The notes under the pieces are model-generated. The model was not told the origin of the DNA. It did not search any database and worked only from the letters and a program-made list of their open reading frames with translations. Shown one piece after another: positions 38,919 to 47,904 of a stretch of 64,000 bases of DNA (positions are counted from its first letter, which is position 1; every line of letters starts with the position of its first letter). The DNA is taken from contig JACESF010000001.1 of assembly GCA_013911975.1 (NCBI GenBank), positions 62,001-126,000 on the forward strand, in the 5' to 3' direction. Source of the stretch: Hyphomicrobiales bacterium (GTDB lineage Bacteria > Pseudomonadota > Alphaproteobacteria > Rhizobiales > Xanthobacteraceae). The translations under genes and the position numbers were made by a program.

Positions 38919-40115
38919 ATGAGCGCCCCGTCTGCGTCTGCCGTATTCGATTGGTCCGATCCGTTCGATCTGAACGGCCAGCTCACGGAAGAAGAGCGGA
39001 TGGTGCGCGACACCGCGCGCGACTATGCGCAGGAGAAGCTCCTGCCGCGCGTGACGTCCGCCTATCTGGACGAGCGCTTCGACCGCGAGATCATGAGCGA
39101 GATGGGCGAGCTGGGCCTGCTGGGCTCCACCATCCCCGCCGAATATGGCGGCGCGGGCCTCGGCTATGTCTCCTACGGCCTCGCCGCGCGGGAAGTTGAG
39201 CGGGTGGATAGTGGCTACCGCTCGGCCATGAGCGTGCAGTCCTCGCTCGTCATGCACCCCATCTACGCCTATGGCGACGAGGCCCAGCGCAACAAGTACC
39301 TGCCCAAGCTCGCCAGCGGCGAATGGGTGGGCTGCTTCGGCCTCACCGAGCCGGACGCGGGCTCCGATCCCGCCGGCATGCGCACCCGCGCCGAGAAGAT
39401 CGACGGCGGCTATCGCCTCAACGGCGCGAAGATGTGGATCACCAATTCCCCCATCTCCGACCTCGCCGTGGTGTGGGCGAAGTCCGCCGCCCATGGCGAC
39501 CAGATCCGCGGCTTCGTGGTGGAGCGCGGCATGAAGGGCTTCTCCACGCCGAAGATCGAGAAGAAGCTCTCGCTGCGCGCCTCCATCACCGGCGAGATCG
39601 TGCTGGAGAACGTGGAGATCCCGGAAGAGAACCTGCTGCCCAACGTGGCGGGGCTGAAGGGGCCGTTCGGCTGCCTCAACCGCGCCCGCTACGGCATCGC
39701 CTGGGGCGCCATGGGCGCGGCGGAAGCCTGCCTCTCTGCGGCGCGCCAGTACACGCTGGACCGCAAGCAGTTCAACCGGCCGCTGGCCGCCACCCAGCTC
39801 GTGCAGCGCAAGCTCGCCGACATGTCCACGGACATCGCCTTCGGCCTCCAGGCGTGCCTGCGCGCCGGGCGGCTGATGGACGAGGGCGCGCTCTCGGTGG
39901 AGACCATCTCCTACATCAAGCGCAACAATTGCCAGAAGGCGCTCGACATCGCCCGGGTCGCCCGCGACATGCACGGCGGCAACGGCATCTCGGCCGAGTT
40001 CCACGTCATGCGCCACGCGGCGAACCTTGAGACGGTGAACACCTACGAAGGCACCGCCGACATCCACGCGCTCATCATCGGGCGCGCCATCACGGGCATC
40101 CAGGCGTTCTTCTGA
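38919..40115 (+). CDS. gcdH: Glutaryl-CoA dehydrogenase
   Basis: 398-aa acyl-CoA dehydrogenase. ATG 38919 after AAGGAGG. Strong similarity to Gcd[23 protein letters not shown] at the N-terminus, [15 protein letters not shown], the decarboxylating substrate pocket arginine region, and the catalytic base Glu377 in [20 protein letters not shown]. It oxidises and decarboxylates glutaryl-CoA to crotonyl-CoA, in lysine, tryptophan or benzoate degradation. The adjacent CoA-transferase supports a glutarate pathway. Confidence 0.93.
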   Translation: MSAPSASAVFDWSDPFDLNGQLTEEERMVRDTARDYAQEKLLPRVTSAYLDERFDREIMSEMGELGLLGSTIPAEYGGAGLGYVSYGLAAREVERVDSGYRSAMSVQSSLVMHPIYAYGDEAQRNKYLPKLASGEWVGCFGLTEPDAGSDPAGMRTRAEKIDGGYRLNGAKMWITNSPISDLAVVWAKSAAHGDQIRGFVVERGMKGFSTPKIEKKLSLRASITGEIVLENVEIPEENLLPNVAGLKGPFGCLNRARYGIAWGAMGAAEACLSAARQYTLDRKQFNRPLAATQLVQRKLADMSTDIAFGLQACLRAGRLMDEGALSVETISYIKRNNCQKALDIARVARDMHGGNGISAEFHVMRHAANLETVNTYEGTADIHALIIGRAITGIQAFF

Positions 40116-40143
40116 TCGCCGGTTTCCCGTCGCCTTCAACCAT

Positions 40144-40166
40144 GCCCTCCCCCTCAGGGGGAGGGC
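40144..40166. repeat. Short GC-rich intergenic palindrome
   Basis: A perfect 11-bp inverted repeat (GCCCTCCCCCT, one central base, then its complement) 28 bases after the gcdH stop. It resembles the element at 12105-12128. No T-run; it may stabilise the upstream mRNA 3' end. Confidence 0.65.
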
Positions 40167-40205
40167 GCTCTCGTTTGAGAAGACACCTTGGGACGAGTGC
40201 CCGCC

Positions 40206-41384
40206 ATGCCCCTGCCTCTCGCCGGTATCCGCGTTCTCGAGCTTGCGCGCATCCTCGCCGGCCCCTGGGCCGGGCAGGTGCTCGCGGATCTTGGAGCCGA
40301 GGTGATCAAGGTGGAGCGTCCCGGGGCCGGGGACGACACGCGCGGCTGGGGCCCGCCCTTCATGAAGGGCGCGGACGGGGCCGACATCGGCGCCGCCTAC
40401 TTCCATGCCACCAACCGGGGCAAGAAGTCGGTGGCGGTGGATTTCGAGACCGAGGAGGGCCAGCGGGTCATCCGGGCGCTGGCGGCGCGCACCGACGTGA
40501 TCATCGAGAACTTCAAGGTGGGCGGGCTCGCCAAATACGGGCTTGATTACGAGAGCCTCGCCAAGGAAAACCCGCGCCTCGTCTATTGCTCCGTCACCGG
40601 CTTCGGCCAGGACGGGCCCTATGCCCCGCGCGCGGGCTACGATTATCTCGTTCAGGGCATGGGCGGGCTCATGGACCTCACTGGCCAGCCGGACGGCGAG
40701 CCCCAGAAAGTGGGCGTCGCCTTCGCCGACATCTTCACCGGCCTCTATGCCACGGTGGGCATCCTGGCCGCCCTGCGCCGGCGGGAGAGCACCGGCAAGG
40801 GCGGGCGCGTGGACATGGCCCTGCTGGACACCCAGGTGAGCGTGCTCGCCAACCAGGCCATGAACTATCTCGCCTCGGGCATCGCGCCGAGCCGCATGGG
40901 CAATGCCCATCCCAATATCGTGCCCTACCAGGTGTTTCCCGCTTCCGACGGCCACCTCATCGTGGCGGTGGGCAATGACGGGCAGTTCGCCCGCTTCTGC
41001 ACCGCCATCGGCGCGCCGGAACTGGCGCTGGACCCGCGCCACCACACCAATGCGGGCCGCGTCGCCAATCGCGATGAACTGACCGCCGCCATCGCCGCCT
41101 TGACCGCCACCTTCACCCGCGACGACCTCTTGGCGCGGCTGGAGAAGGCGGGCGTGCCCGCCGGGCCCATCAACACGGTGGCGCAGGTGTTCGAGGACCC
41201 GCAGGTGGTCCATCGCGGCATGAAAGTGCAGTTGCGCGAGGCGGGCGGCGGCACGGTGCCCGGCGTCGGCAGCCCCATTGTCCTGGACGGCCGCCGCATG
41301 GTGTCGCCGTGCGCGAGCCCCCGCCTGGGTGCGGACACCCAGACCGTCCTCGCCTTGCTCGACCAGGTCTGCCCCCGGCGCTGA
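40206..41384 (+). CDS. Class III CoA-transferase, likely succinyl-CoA:glutarate
   Basis: 392 aa from ATG 40206 (MPLPLAGIRVLELARILAGP); a GTG six codons upstream is an alternative. CaiB/BaiF family: WAGQVLADLGAEVIKVERP, NRGKKSVAVDF, and the catalytic Asp in FADIFTGLYATVG. It moves CoA between a donor acyl-CoA and an acid without ATP. Next to glutaryl-CoA dehydrogenase the likely reaction is succinyl-CoA + glutarate to glutaryl-CoA (SUGCT-like), feeding GcdH. The hairpin at 40144-40166 lies between the two genes, so co-transcription is likely but not proven. Confidence 0.85.
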   Translation: MPLPLAGIRVLELARILAGPWAGQVLADLGAEVIKVERPGAGDDTRGWGPPFMKGADGADIGAAYFHATNRGKKSVAVDFETEEGQRVIRALAARTDVIIENFKVGGLAKYGLDYESLAKENPRLVYCSVTGFGQDGPYAPRAGYDYLVQGMGGLMDLTGQPDGEPQKVGVAFADIFTGLYATVGILAALRRRESTGKGGRVDMALLDTQVSVLANQAMNYLASGIAPSRMGNAHPNIVPYQVFPASDGHLIVAVGNDGQFARFCTAIGAPELALDPRHHTNAGRVANRDELTAAIAALTATFTRDDLLARLEKAGVPAGPINTVAQVFEDPQVVHRGMKVQLREAGGGTVPGVGSPIVLDGRRMVSPCASPRLGADTQTVLALLDQVCPRR

Positions 41385-41405
41385 GCGGCAGGGGGGCGAT
41401 CCGCC

Positions 41406-43127
41406 CTAGAGGGCGAACTGGGTCTGGACGAGCCGCGAATAGAGCCCGCCGGCCGCCATCAGGTCGCGGTGGGCGCCCTGTTCCGCCACGCCCTGCGGCG
41501 TCACCACGATGATCCGGTCCGCATTGCGCACCGTGGACAGGCGATGCGCGATGACGAGGGTGGTGCGCCCTTCCGAGAGGGCGGCGAGCGCCTTCTGGAT
41601 CTCCATCTCCGTCTCGCTGTCGAGGGCCGAGGTGGCCTCGTCCAGGATCAGGATGGGCGGATCCTTCAGGAACATGCGGGCGATGGCGAGGCGCTGCTTC
41701 TGCCCGCCCGACAGCTTGACGCCCCGTTCGCCGACGATCGTGTCGAGGCCCGCCGGCAGGCCGGCGATCATCTCGTCGAGCCGCGCGCGGTGGGCGGCGC
41801 TGCGGACCTCCGCGTCGCCCGCGCCGAGCCGGCCATAGGCGATGTTCTCGCGGATGGTGCCGCTGAACAGGAAGACGTCCTGCTGGACGATGCCGATGGA
41901 CCGGCGGAGCGAGGCGAGGGTCACGTCCCGCACGTCGTGGCCGTCGATGGTGATGCGGCCGGCGGTGGGCTCGTAGAAGCGCGGCAGCAGCGAGCACAAG
42001 GTGGTCTTGCCCGCGCCCGAGGGGCCGACGAAGGCCACCGTCTCGCCCGCGCGGATGTCCAGGTTCAGGTCGCGCAGCACCGGCTTGTCGGGATTGTAGC
42101 CGAAGCTCACGCCCTCGTAGCGGATGTCGCCGCACACGCTTGGCAGGTCCCGGGCGCCGGGGCGGTCGGCGATGTCGGGGCGGGTGGCGAGAAAGTCGAG
42201 ATAGGAGCGGAAACCCGCGATGCCTTTCGGGTAGATCTCCACGACGGCGGCGATTTTTTCCAATGGTCGGAAGAACACGCCCACCAGGAGCAGGAAGCTC
42301 ACGAATCCGCCCGCGCTCAGTTCGCCCCGGATCACGAACCAGGTGCCCGCCACCATCACCACCACCTGGGTGAGGCGCATGCCGAGATAGCTCAGCGCCA
42401 TGTTGGCGGCCATCAGGCGGTAGGCGGCGAGCTTGGTGTCGCGGTAGCCGGTATTGTCCTTGGCGAACAGCGTGCGCTCGTGCTCCTCGTTGGCGAAGGC
42501 CTGGACCACGCGGATGCCGCCGACATTCTCTTCGATGCGTGCGTTAAACGCTCCCACCCGCCCGAAGAGGGAGCGGAAATTCTCCGTCATGTCACGGCCG
42601 TAGCGGCTGGTGGCCCAGGCCACCAAAGGCACCATGGCGCCGGTGAGCAGGGCGAGGTGGACGTTCACCGTGAGCATCAGCAGGAAGGCGCCGATGAAGG
42701 TCATGAGTGCCAGGAACACGTCTTCCGGGCCGTGATGGGCGACCTCGCCCACCTCCTCGAGGTTCTTGGTGAGGCGGCCCACCAGATGGCCGGTGCGGTG
42801 GTTGTCGAAAAAGGAAAAGGACAATTTCTGTAGGTGGTCGAAGGCCTTGCGGCGCATCTCGGTCTCGATGTTGATGCCGAGCATGTGGCCCCAATAGGTG
42901 ACGATCGCCATCAGGCCGGTATTGAGCAGATAGAGGACCAGCAGCCCGCCCGCCGCGATGAGGATCAGCGGCCAGTCCTGGGCCGGCAGGAGGTGGTCGA
43001 TGAAGAGGGCCACGGCCAGAGGGAAGCCGAGCTCCAGCAGGCCGGAGAGGATCGCGCAGCCGAAATCCAGCAGGAACAGCCCCTTATAGGGGGCGTAGTA
43101 GGAAAAGAACTGCCTGATGATGCCCAT
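41406..43127 (-). CDS. ABC transporter, fused permease and ATPase (exporter fold)
   Basis: 573 aa half-transporter. Six N-terminal helices (residues ~1-300) and a nucleotide-binding domain with Walker A FVGPSGAGKTT, signature VKLSGGQKQRLAIARM, Walker B ILILDEATSALD and H-loop VIAHRLS. It would act as a homodimer. It is the last gene of the siderophore operon, 18 bases after the siderophore-interacting reductase. It could export a siderophore or, like mycobacterial IrtAB, import it with an exporter fold; see findings. Confidence 0.88.
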   Translation of the reverse strand: MGIIRQFFSYYAPYKGLFLLDFGCAILSGLLELGFPLAVALFIDHLLPAQDWPLILIAAGGLLVLYLLNTGLMAIVTYWGHMLGINIETEMRRKAFDHLQKLSFSFFDNHRTGHLVGRLTKNLEEVGEVAHHGPEDVFLALMTFIGAFLLMLTVNVHLALLTGAMVPLVAWATSRYGRDMTENFRSLFGRVGAFNARIEENVGGIRVVQAFANEEHERTLFAKDNTGYRDTKLAAYRLMAANMALSYLGMRLTQVVVMVAGTWFVIRGELSAGGFVSFLLLVGVFFRPLEKIAAVVEIYPKGIAGFRSYLDFLATRPDIADRPGARDLPSVCGDIRYEGVSFGYNPDKPVLRDLNLDIRAGETVAFVGPSGAGKTTLCSLLPRFYEPTAGRITIDGHDVRDVTLASLRRSIGIVQQDVFLFSGTIRENIAYGRLGAGDAEVRSAAHRARLDEMIAGLPAGLDTIVGERGVKLSGGQKQRLAIARMFLKDPPILILDEATSALDSETEMEIQKALAALSEGRTTLVIAHRLSTVRNADRIIVVTPQGVAEQGAHRDLMAAGGLYSRLVQTQFAL

Positions 43128-43145
43128 GATCCGGGTTGTTCCGCC

Positions 43146-44222
43146 TTATTCGCCGATATCCTCGCCCGCATGGCCGAGCCGCCAATAGGCGGCCACCATC
43201 CGGCGGTCCTTCCCCATGCCCGTCGCCGCGATCAGGGTCCGGATGCGCCGCGCCTCCGCCTGCTCGCAGGCGACGAAGGCCCGGGTATCGGCCTTGTCCG
43301 CCGGGAGCGCAACGGCCTTGACGGCGGCCTCCAGCAGTCCCGCCCGGCCCGGCGCGGCGCGGCCGCGATGGAGATAGCGCAGGTCGAGGGTGGCGGGCGA
43401 GGGCAGGTTCTGTTCCTCGCCCGCGTCCTGCACCTCGATGCGCACCACGGCATGGGTATCGGCGGGCAGGCTCTCCAGGCAGCGGGCGATGGCGGGAAGC
43501 GCAGTCTCGTCGCCCGCCAGGAGCATGAAGGGCGCGGGCTCCGGCGCCGCGCCGCCGGGGCCGAGCAGGCCCACACGGTCACCCGGCCTCGCGGTGCGCG
43601 CCCAGTCGGCGCCGGGCGTGGAGAGGCCGGGATGCAGCACCACGTCGATGGCGATCTCGCCCCGTGCGAGGTCCACTGCGCGCACCGTGTAGACGCGCGG
43701 CACCAGCGCGTCCGGCCCCTCGGGCCAGACCATGCGCCCGTCCTCCCCCGCATGGGGCCAGACCGGCGCGCGCCCGGCGGGCGGGATGAGGACGCGCACA
43801 TGCAGCCCGCCGGAGGCGAGGAAATGGGCCGCGTCCCCCGCCAGCACCACGCGCCGCATGAGGGGCGTCACCGGCTCGGCGCGGACCACGACCATCTCGC
43901 GGAAGAAGGGCAAGGGGCCGCCTCCGGCGCCGTCGCCGGTCCAGCGCAGCGCGGGCGCCCCGCCCGCCGCCTGGATCAGCCCCTCGGCCGTGTACATCTT
44001 CAGGAAGGCGAGGGCGGCCGGGGTCGGGCTCTCGCAACGCGCCAGCAAAGCGGCGCCGTCCGCCGCGAGGGTGAGCCGCCCGAAGCGCGGCGCTTCCAGC
44101 ACGGTGCCATCCGGGCTCTGCGTCACGGCCGCATGGTTGGCGAAATGGGCGGCGAGGGCGGCGATGACCCGGTCGGGGTCGGGCACGGCCAGCCGGGCGA
44201 GGGCATGGAATGTCTCAGCCAT
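43146..44222 (-). CDS. Siderophore-interacting ferric reductase with DUF2218
   Basis: 358 aa. An N-terminal DUF2218 domain (~residues 1-95, FHALARLAVPDPDRVIAALAAHFANHAAV) is fused to a siderophore-interacting protein (SIP) domain with a flavin-binding RVYTVRAVD stretch and a C-terminal region GMGKDRRMVAAYWRLG typical of SIP. SIP enzymes use NAD(P)H and FAD to reduce the imported Fe(III)-siderophore and release iron in the cytoplasm. It starts overlapping the fhuB stop and precedes the ABC exporter gene. Confidence 0.92.
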   Translation of the reverse strand: MAETFHALARLAVPDPDRVIAALAAHFANHAAVTQSPDGTVLEAPRFGRLTLAADGAALLARCESPTPAALAFLKMYTAEGLIQAAGGAPALRWTGDGAGGGPLPFFREMVVVRAEPVTPLMRRVVLAGDAAHFLASGGLHVRVLIPPAGRAPVWPHAGEDGRMVWPEGPDALVPRVYTVRAVDLARGEIAIDVVLHPGLSTPGADWARTARPGDRVGLLGPGGAAPEPAPFMLLAGDETALPAIARCLESLPADTHAVVRIEVQDAGEEQNLPSPATLDLRYLHRGRAAPGRAGLLEAAVKAVALPADKADTRAFVACEQAEARRIRTLIAATGMGKDRRMVAAYWRLGHAGEDIGE

Positions 44223-46209
44223 GGGAGGCCTCCGCGCGCTGAAGGAGGAAGATGAGATAGGGTCCGCCGATGAGGGCGGCGAAGAAGCCCACGGGGATCT
44301 GGTAGGGGAAGGCCAGGGTCCGGCCCAGCCAGTCCGCCAGCATCAAGAGGTCGGCGCCGATGAGGGCCGAGGCGAACAGGAAGGCGATGCCGCCGCCGAA
44401 GCCCAAGAGGCGGGCGATATGCGGCCCGAGCAGGCCGACGAGGCTCAGCGGCCCCACGAAGAAGGCCGCGAGCGCGGTCATCAGCGCCGCCAGCAGGGAC
44501 AGGAGCAGGCGGCTCGCCGAGAGCGGCACGCCGAGGGCCCGGCTCACCGGGCCGCCCAGCGGCAGGATGGTGAGCCAACGGCCCAGGAGCGGCAGGGGCG
44601 CCAGCAGGACGAGCGCCGCTCCCGCCAGGAGGAGCGCCTCCGTGCCGCCGACCCGGTCCGTGGAGCCGGCGAGCCATCCCAGCAGCAGGAAGGTGTTCCA
44701 GGTTCCCGAGGCGAACACGGCGGACAGGACGGCGAGGCACATGCAGCCCAGCGCCACGCCCGCCAGCAGCATCCGTTCCGGCCCGAAGCCGGTGCGCGCG
44801 CCCATGAGGAGGATGAAGAGAAGCGCCGCCAGCGCGCCCGCCGCGCTGCCCGCCATGAGGGCAGCGGTACCCGGCGCGTCCACCAGCAGGATGGTGACGG
44901 CGATGCCCACGCCCGCGCCCGCGCTCACACCCAGCACTTCCGGTCCCGCCAGGGGATTGCCCGTGAGGCGCTGCATGAGGGCGCCCGCCGCGCCTAGCAG
45001 CGCGCCCGCCGCGGCGGCCGCCAGGGTGCGCGGCGCGCGGAAGGGGAAGAGGTCCGCCAGCAGGTCGCCTTGCGCCAGGAACCAGCCGGTGCCGTTCCGG
45101 CCGAGGGTGAGCGTGAGCAGGCCGACGAGCAGCCCGCCCGCCAGGAGCAGCGCCAGCCCCCGCCCGGGACGGCCGAGGCGGCGGCGTCCCGTGCGCCCCG
45201 CCGCCTGGGGCGGGGTGGTGGCCTTCACCCGGGGCAGCAGCCAGAGCAGGATCGGCCCGCCCAGCAGGCCCACGGCGGCGCCGGTGGGGATGAGATCGCC
45301 CGCGCCGCCCGCGCTCACCTGGACGAGGCTGTCCGCCACGGAGAGCAGCAGCCCGCCCACCAGGGGCGCCCGCCACAGGATCTGCGCCGGGGTGCGCGCT
45401 CCGGTGACGCGCGCCAGGGCGGGCGCGGCGAGGCCCACGAAGCCGATGACGCCCACCTGCGCGATGACGCTGGCCGCCAGCCACACCGCGACGGCGATGA
45501 CGAGGAGCCGCACCGCCACCAGCGCGACGCCCAGGCTGCGGGCGCTGGCATCGTCCACCGCCAGCAGGGTCAGCGGGCGCAGCAGCGCCGCCGCCGCCAG
45601 GGCGCCGAGCACGAGCCGCGTGCCGATGACGAGCGTCGCGTCCCAGTTCTGCTGGTGCAGGGAGCCCGCGCCCCAGATGAACACCGAGAGCGCATACTCC
45701 CCGCGCGCCAGGATCAGCGCCGTGGCGGCGGCCGCCGCCATGAGCGAGATGGTCATGCCCGCCACCACCACGGAGACCGGCTCCAGCCCGCGCCGCCAGC
45801 TCATGGCCAGCACCAGCGCCACCGCCGCCGCGCCGCCGGCGAAGGCGACGCCCTCCCGCGACCAGGCGAGAAGGCCGGGCGCCGCCACGAGGCACACGGT
45901 GAGCGCGAGCTGCGCGCCCGAGGCGATGCCGAGGGTGGAAGGATCGGCGATGGGATTGCGCAGCACCCGCTGGAGCAGCGCGCCCGACAGGCCCAGGGCC
46001 GCCCCGGCCAGCAGCGCGGTGGCGATGCGCGGCAGCGCGCTGTGCCAGAGCAGCGCCTCCTGCAGGCGCCGCACCGTATCCGGGTCGCCCGGCAGGTCGG
46101 CCCGCCGCAACAGCGCGGCCAGGATGAGCAGGCCCGCCAGCGCGCACAGGCCGAGCCACGCCCAGGCGACGCGGCGGCGCCCCCCGGCGGACATGAGCAT
46201 TTCAGCCAA
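44215..46209 (-). CDS. fhuB: Fe(3+)-hydroxamate ABC transporter permease, two-domain
   Basis: 664 aa, two tandem FecCD permease units (~10 helices each) as in E. coli FhuB (about 660 aa). Each unit has the conserved (NPLADPSTLG)-like motif: NPIADPSTLGIASGAQLA in the first and NPLAGPEVLGVSAGAGVGIA in the second. The start is TTG 46209, six bases after GGAGGGG inside the substrate-binding gene; ATG 46200 is the alternative. It overlaps the next gene by 8 bases. Confidence 0.93.
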   Translation of the reverse strand: MAEMLMSAGGRRRVAWAWLGLCALAGLLILAALLRRADLPGDPDTVRRLQEALLWHSALPRIATALLAGAALGLSGALLQRVLRNPIADPSTLGIASGAQLALTVCLVAAPGLLAWSREGVAFAGGAAAVALVLAMSWRRGLEPVSVVVAGMTISLMAAAAATALILARGEYALSVFIWGAGSLHQQNWDATLVIGTRLVLGALAAAALLRPLTLLAVDDASARSLGVALVAVRLLVIAVAVWLAASVIAQVGVIGFVGLAAPALARVTGARTPAQILWRAPLVGGLLLSVADSLVQVSAGGAGDLIPTGAAVGLLGGPILLWLLPRVKATTPPQAAGRTGRRRLGRPGRGLALLLAGGLLVGLLTLTLGRNGTGWFLAQGDLLADLFPFRAPRTLAAAAAGALLGAAGALMQRLTGNPLAGPEVLGVSAGAGVGIAVTILLVDAPGTAALMAGSAAGALAALLFILLMGARTGFGPERMLLAGVALGCMCLAVLSAVFASGTWNTFLLLGWLAGSTDRVGGTEALLLAGAALVLLAPLPLLGRWLTILPLGGPVSRALGVPLSASRLLLSLLAALMTALAAFFVGPLSLVGLLGPHIARLLGFGGGIAFLFASALIGADLLMLADWLGRTLAFPYQIPVGFFAALIGGPYLIFLLQRAEASHG

Positions 46210-47098
46210 TGTCGGCCCCTCCCGGCGCGAGGAGGGCGGCGGTGAGCAGCCGCGCGAAGCGGGTGGCGGTGGGCAGCCCGCCGAACGGGTTCATGGAGCC
46301 CAGCGTATAGACCCGGTGCTCGCGCACATTGGGCAGCGCCTGCCAGAGCGCGCTGCGGGGCAGCAGGCGCCGGGCGTCCGGCGGCACCGGGGGCAGGATC
46401 ACGAGGTCCGCCTCCGGGAAGCGGGCGAGCGTCTCCAGCCCGATGGGGGCGGACGCGGAATAGGAGGTGTTCTGCGCCCAGGCATTGTCGAGGCCGAGCC
46501 GCGCCAGCACCTCGCCGAACATGCTGTCCGGCCCGAACACGCGGAAATGGCGCGGGTCGCCCAGATTGATCACCAGCACCGGGCGGCGCGGCCGGGCGGC
46601 GAGGTCCGCGCGGCAGCGGGCGAGGCCCGCATGGGTCCGCGCGATCAGCTCGTCCGCCGCCTGCGGCCGGGCAACCGCGGCGGCGAGGCTGCGCGCGGCC
46701 TCCTCGGCGCGCACGAAGGGGCGGCCGCCGTGCGCGAAGATGGACAGGGTCTCCACGGGGGCGATCTGCCGGAGCCGGGGATCGATCTGCGCATAGAAGG
46801 CCGAGTTGAAGATGAGCGTCGGCCGCGCCATGCGCAGCGCCTCGAAGTTCGGCATGCCGCGCAGGCCGATATCCACCACGGAGGCGGGGACGTCCGGCTC
46901 CACGGCGACGGCGCGGAACAGCACCAGCTCGGCCGCCGCCACCGGCACGATGGACATGGCGAGCAGCGTTTCCAGCAGCGCCCAGTCGATGGTGGCGAGG
47001 CGCGGGGCCGGGCTCACCGGCGCCGCCGCGCGGGCCGGTCCGGCGGCCATCAGGCCGAGGCCCGCAGCCAGGAGAGCCCGCCGCGACAGGGGGCTCAC
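46202..47098 (-). CDS. fhuD: Siderophore ABC transporter substrate-binding protein (FhuD-like)
   Basis: 298 aa. GTG 47098 overlaps the fhuC stop (GTGA). The N-terminus SPLSRRALLAAGLGLMAAGPARA is a twin-arginine-type signal. The mature part fits FhuD: RLATIDWALLETLLAMSIVPVAAAEL, MARPTLIFNSAFYAQIDPRLRQIAPVETL, FGGLPTATRFARLL at the C-terminus. It captures ferric hydroxamates in the periplasm and hands them to FhuB. Confidence 0.9.
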   Translation of the reverse strand: MSPLSRRALLAAGLGLMAAGPARAAAPVSPAPRLATIDWALLETLLAMSIVPVAAAELVLFRAVAVEPDVPASVVDIGLRGMPNFEALRMARPTLIFNSAFYAQIDPRLRQIAPVETLSIFAHGGRPFVRAEEAARSLAAAVARPQAADELIARTHAGLARCRADLAARPRRPVLVINLGDPRHFRVFGPDSMFGEVLARLGLDNAWAQNTSYSASAPIGLETLARFPEADLVILPPVPPDARRLLPRSALWQALPNVREHRVYTLGSMNPFGGLPTATRFARLLTAALLAPGGADIG

Positions 47099-47904
47099 AG
47101 CACGTAGCCCAGCGGCGCGCCGCTCACGGGATGGGGCATCACGCCCATGGGCACGCCATAGACGGCGTGCAGCGTGTCCGGCGTCAGGATGTCCGCGCAC
47201 GGCCCCTGCGCCACGAGACGGCCCCCGCGCAGCGCCACGAGGTCGTCGCAGGTGCGGGCGGCGAGGTTCACGTCGTGCAGCACCACCACCACGGCGATGC
47301 CGGTGCCCGCCTGGGCAAGGTCGCGCACCACGGAAAGCACGTCCATCTGGTGGGCGATGTCGAGCGCGGAGGTGGGCTCGTCCAGCAGCAGGCAATCGGC
47401 CTCCTGGGCCAGCATCACCGCGAGCCACGCCCGCTGGCGCTCGCCGCCCGAGAGGCTGTCCACCATCCGGTCCGCGAAGGCGGAAAGCCCGGCGCGGCGG
47501 ATGGCGCTCTCCACCGCCGCGCGGTCCGCATCGCCGAACCGTCCCAGCGCGCCGTGCCAGGGATAGCGCCCCAGCGCCACCAGCTCGCGCACGTTGAGCC
47601 CTTCGGCGGGCGGGGTGAACTGGGGCATGTAGGCCACCTTGCGGGCGAAGGCGCGGCCCTGCCACTGCGCGAGCGGGCGCCCCTCCAGCCGCACGGTGCC
47701 CTCCCCCGGCGCCAACTGGCGGGCCAGCACCTTCAGGAGCGTGCTCTTGCCCGAGCCGTTGGGGCCGATGAGGCCGTGGACGCGCCCGCGCGCCAGCGAC
47801 AAGGTGAGCGGGGCGAGGATCTCCCGCCCGCCCACCTTCACCGCGAGGCCGTCAATGTCCCAGAGCGGCCCGCCTGCGGGGCCGGTATCGTCCGTCGTCA
47901 CCAT
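47095..47904 (-). CDS. fhuC: Ferric siderophore ABC transporter ATP-binding protein (FhuC-like)
   Basis: 269 aa. Walker A GLIGPNGSGKSTLLKVLARQ, Q-loop KVAYMPQF, signature DSLSGGERQRAWLAVMLAQE, Walker B CLLLDEPTSALD, and H-loop VVVLHDVNLAAR. The ATPase that drives ferric-hydroxamate import through FhuB. ATG 47904 overlaps the end of the TonB receptor gene by 7 bases. Confidence 0.94.
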   Translation of the reverse strand: MVTTDDTGPAGGPLWDIDGLAVKVGGREILAPLTLSLARGRVHGLIGPNGSGKSTLLKVLARQLAPGEGTVRLEGRPLAQWQGRAFARKVAYMPQFTPPAEGLNVRELVALGRYPWHGALGRFGDADRAAVESAIRRAGLSAFADRMVDSLSGGERQRAWLAVMLAQEADCLLLDEPTSALDIAHQMDVLSVVRDLAQAGTGIAVVVVLHDVNLAARTCDDLVALRGGRLVAQGPCADILTPDTLHAVYGVPMGVMPHPVSGAPLGYVL

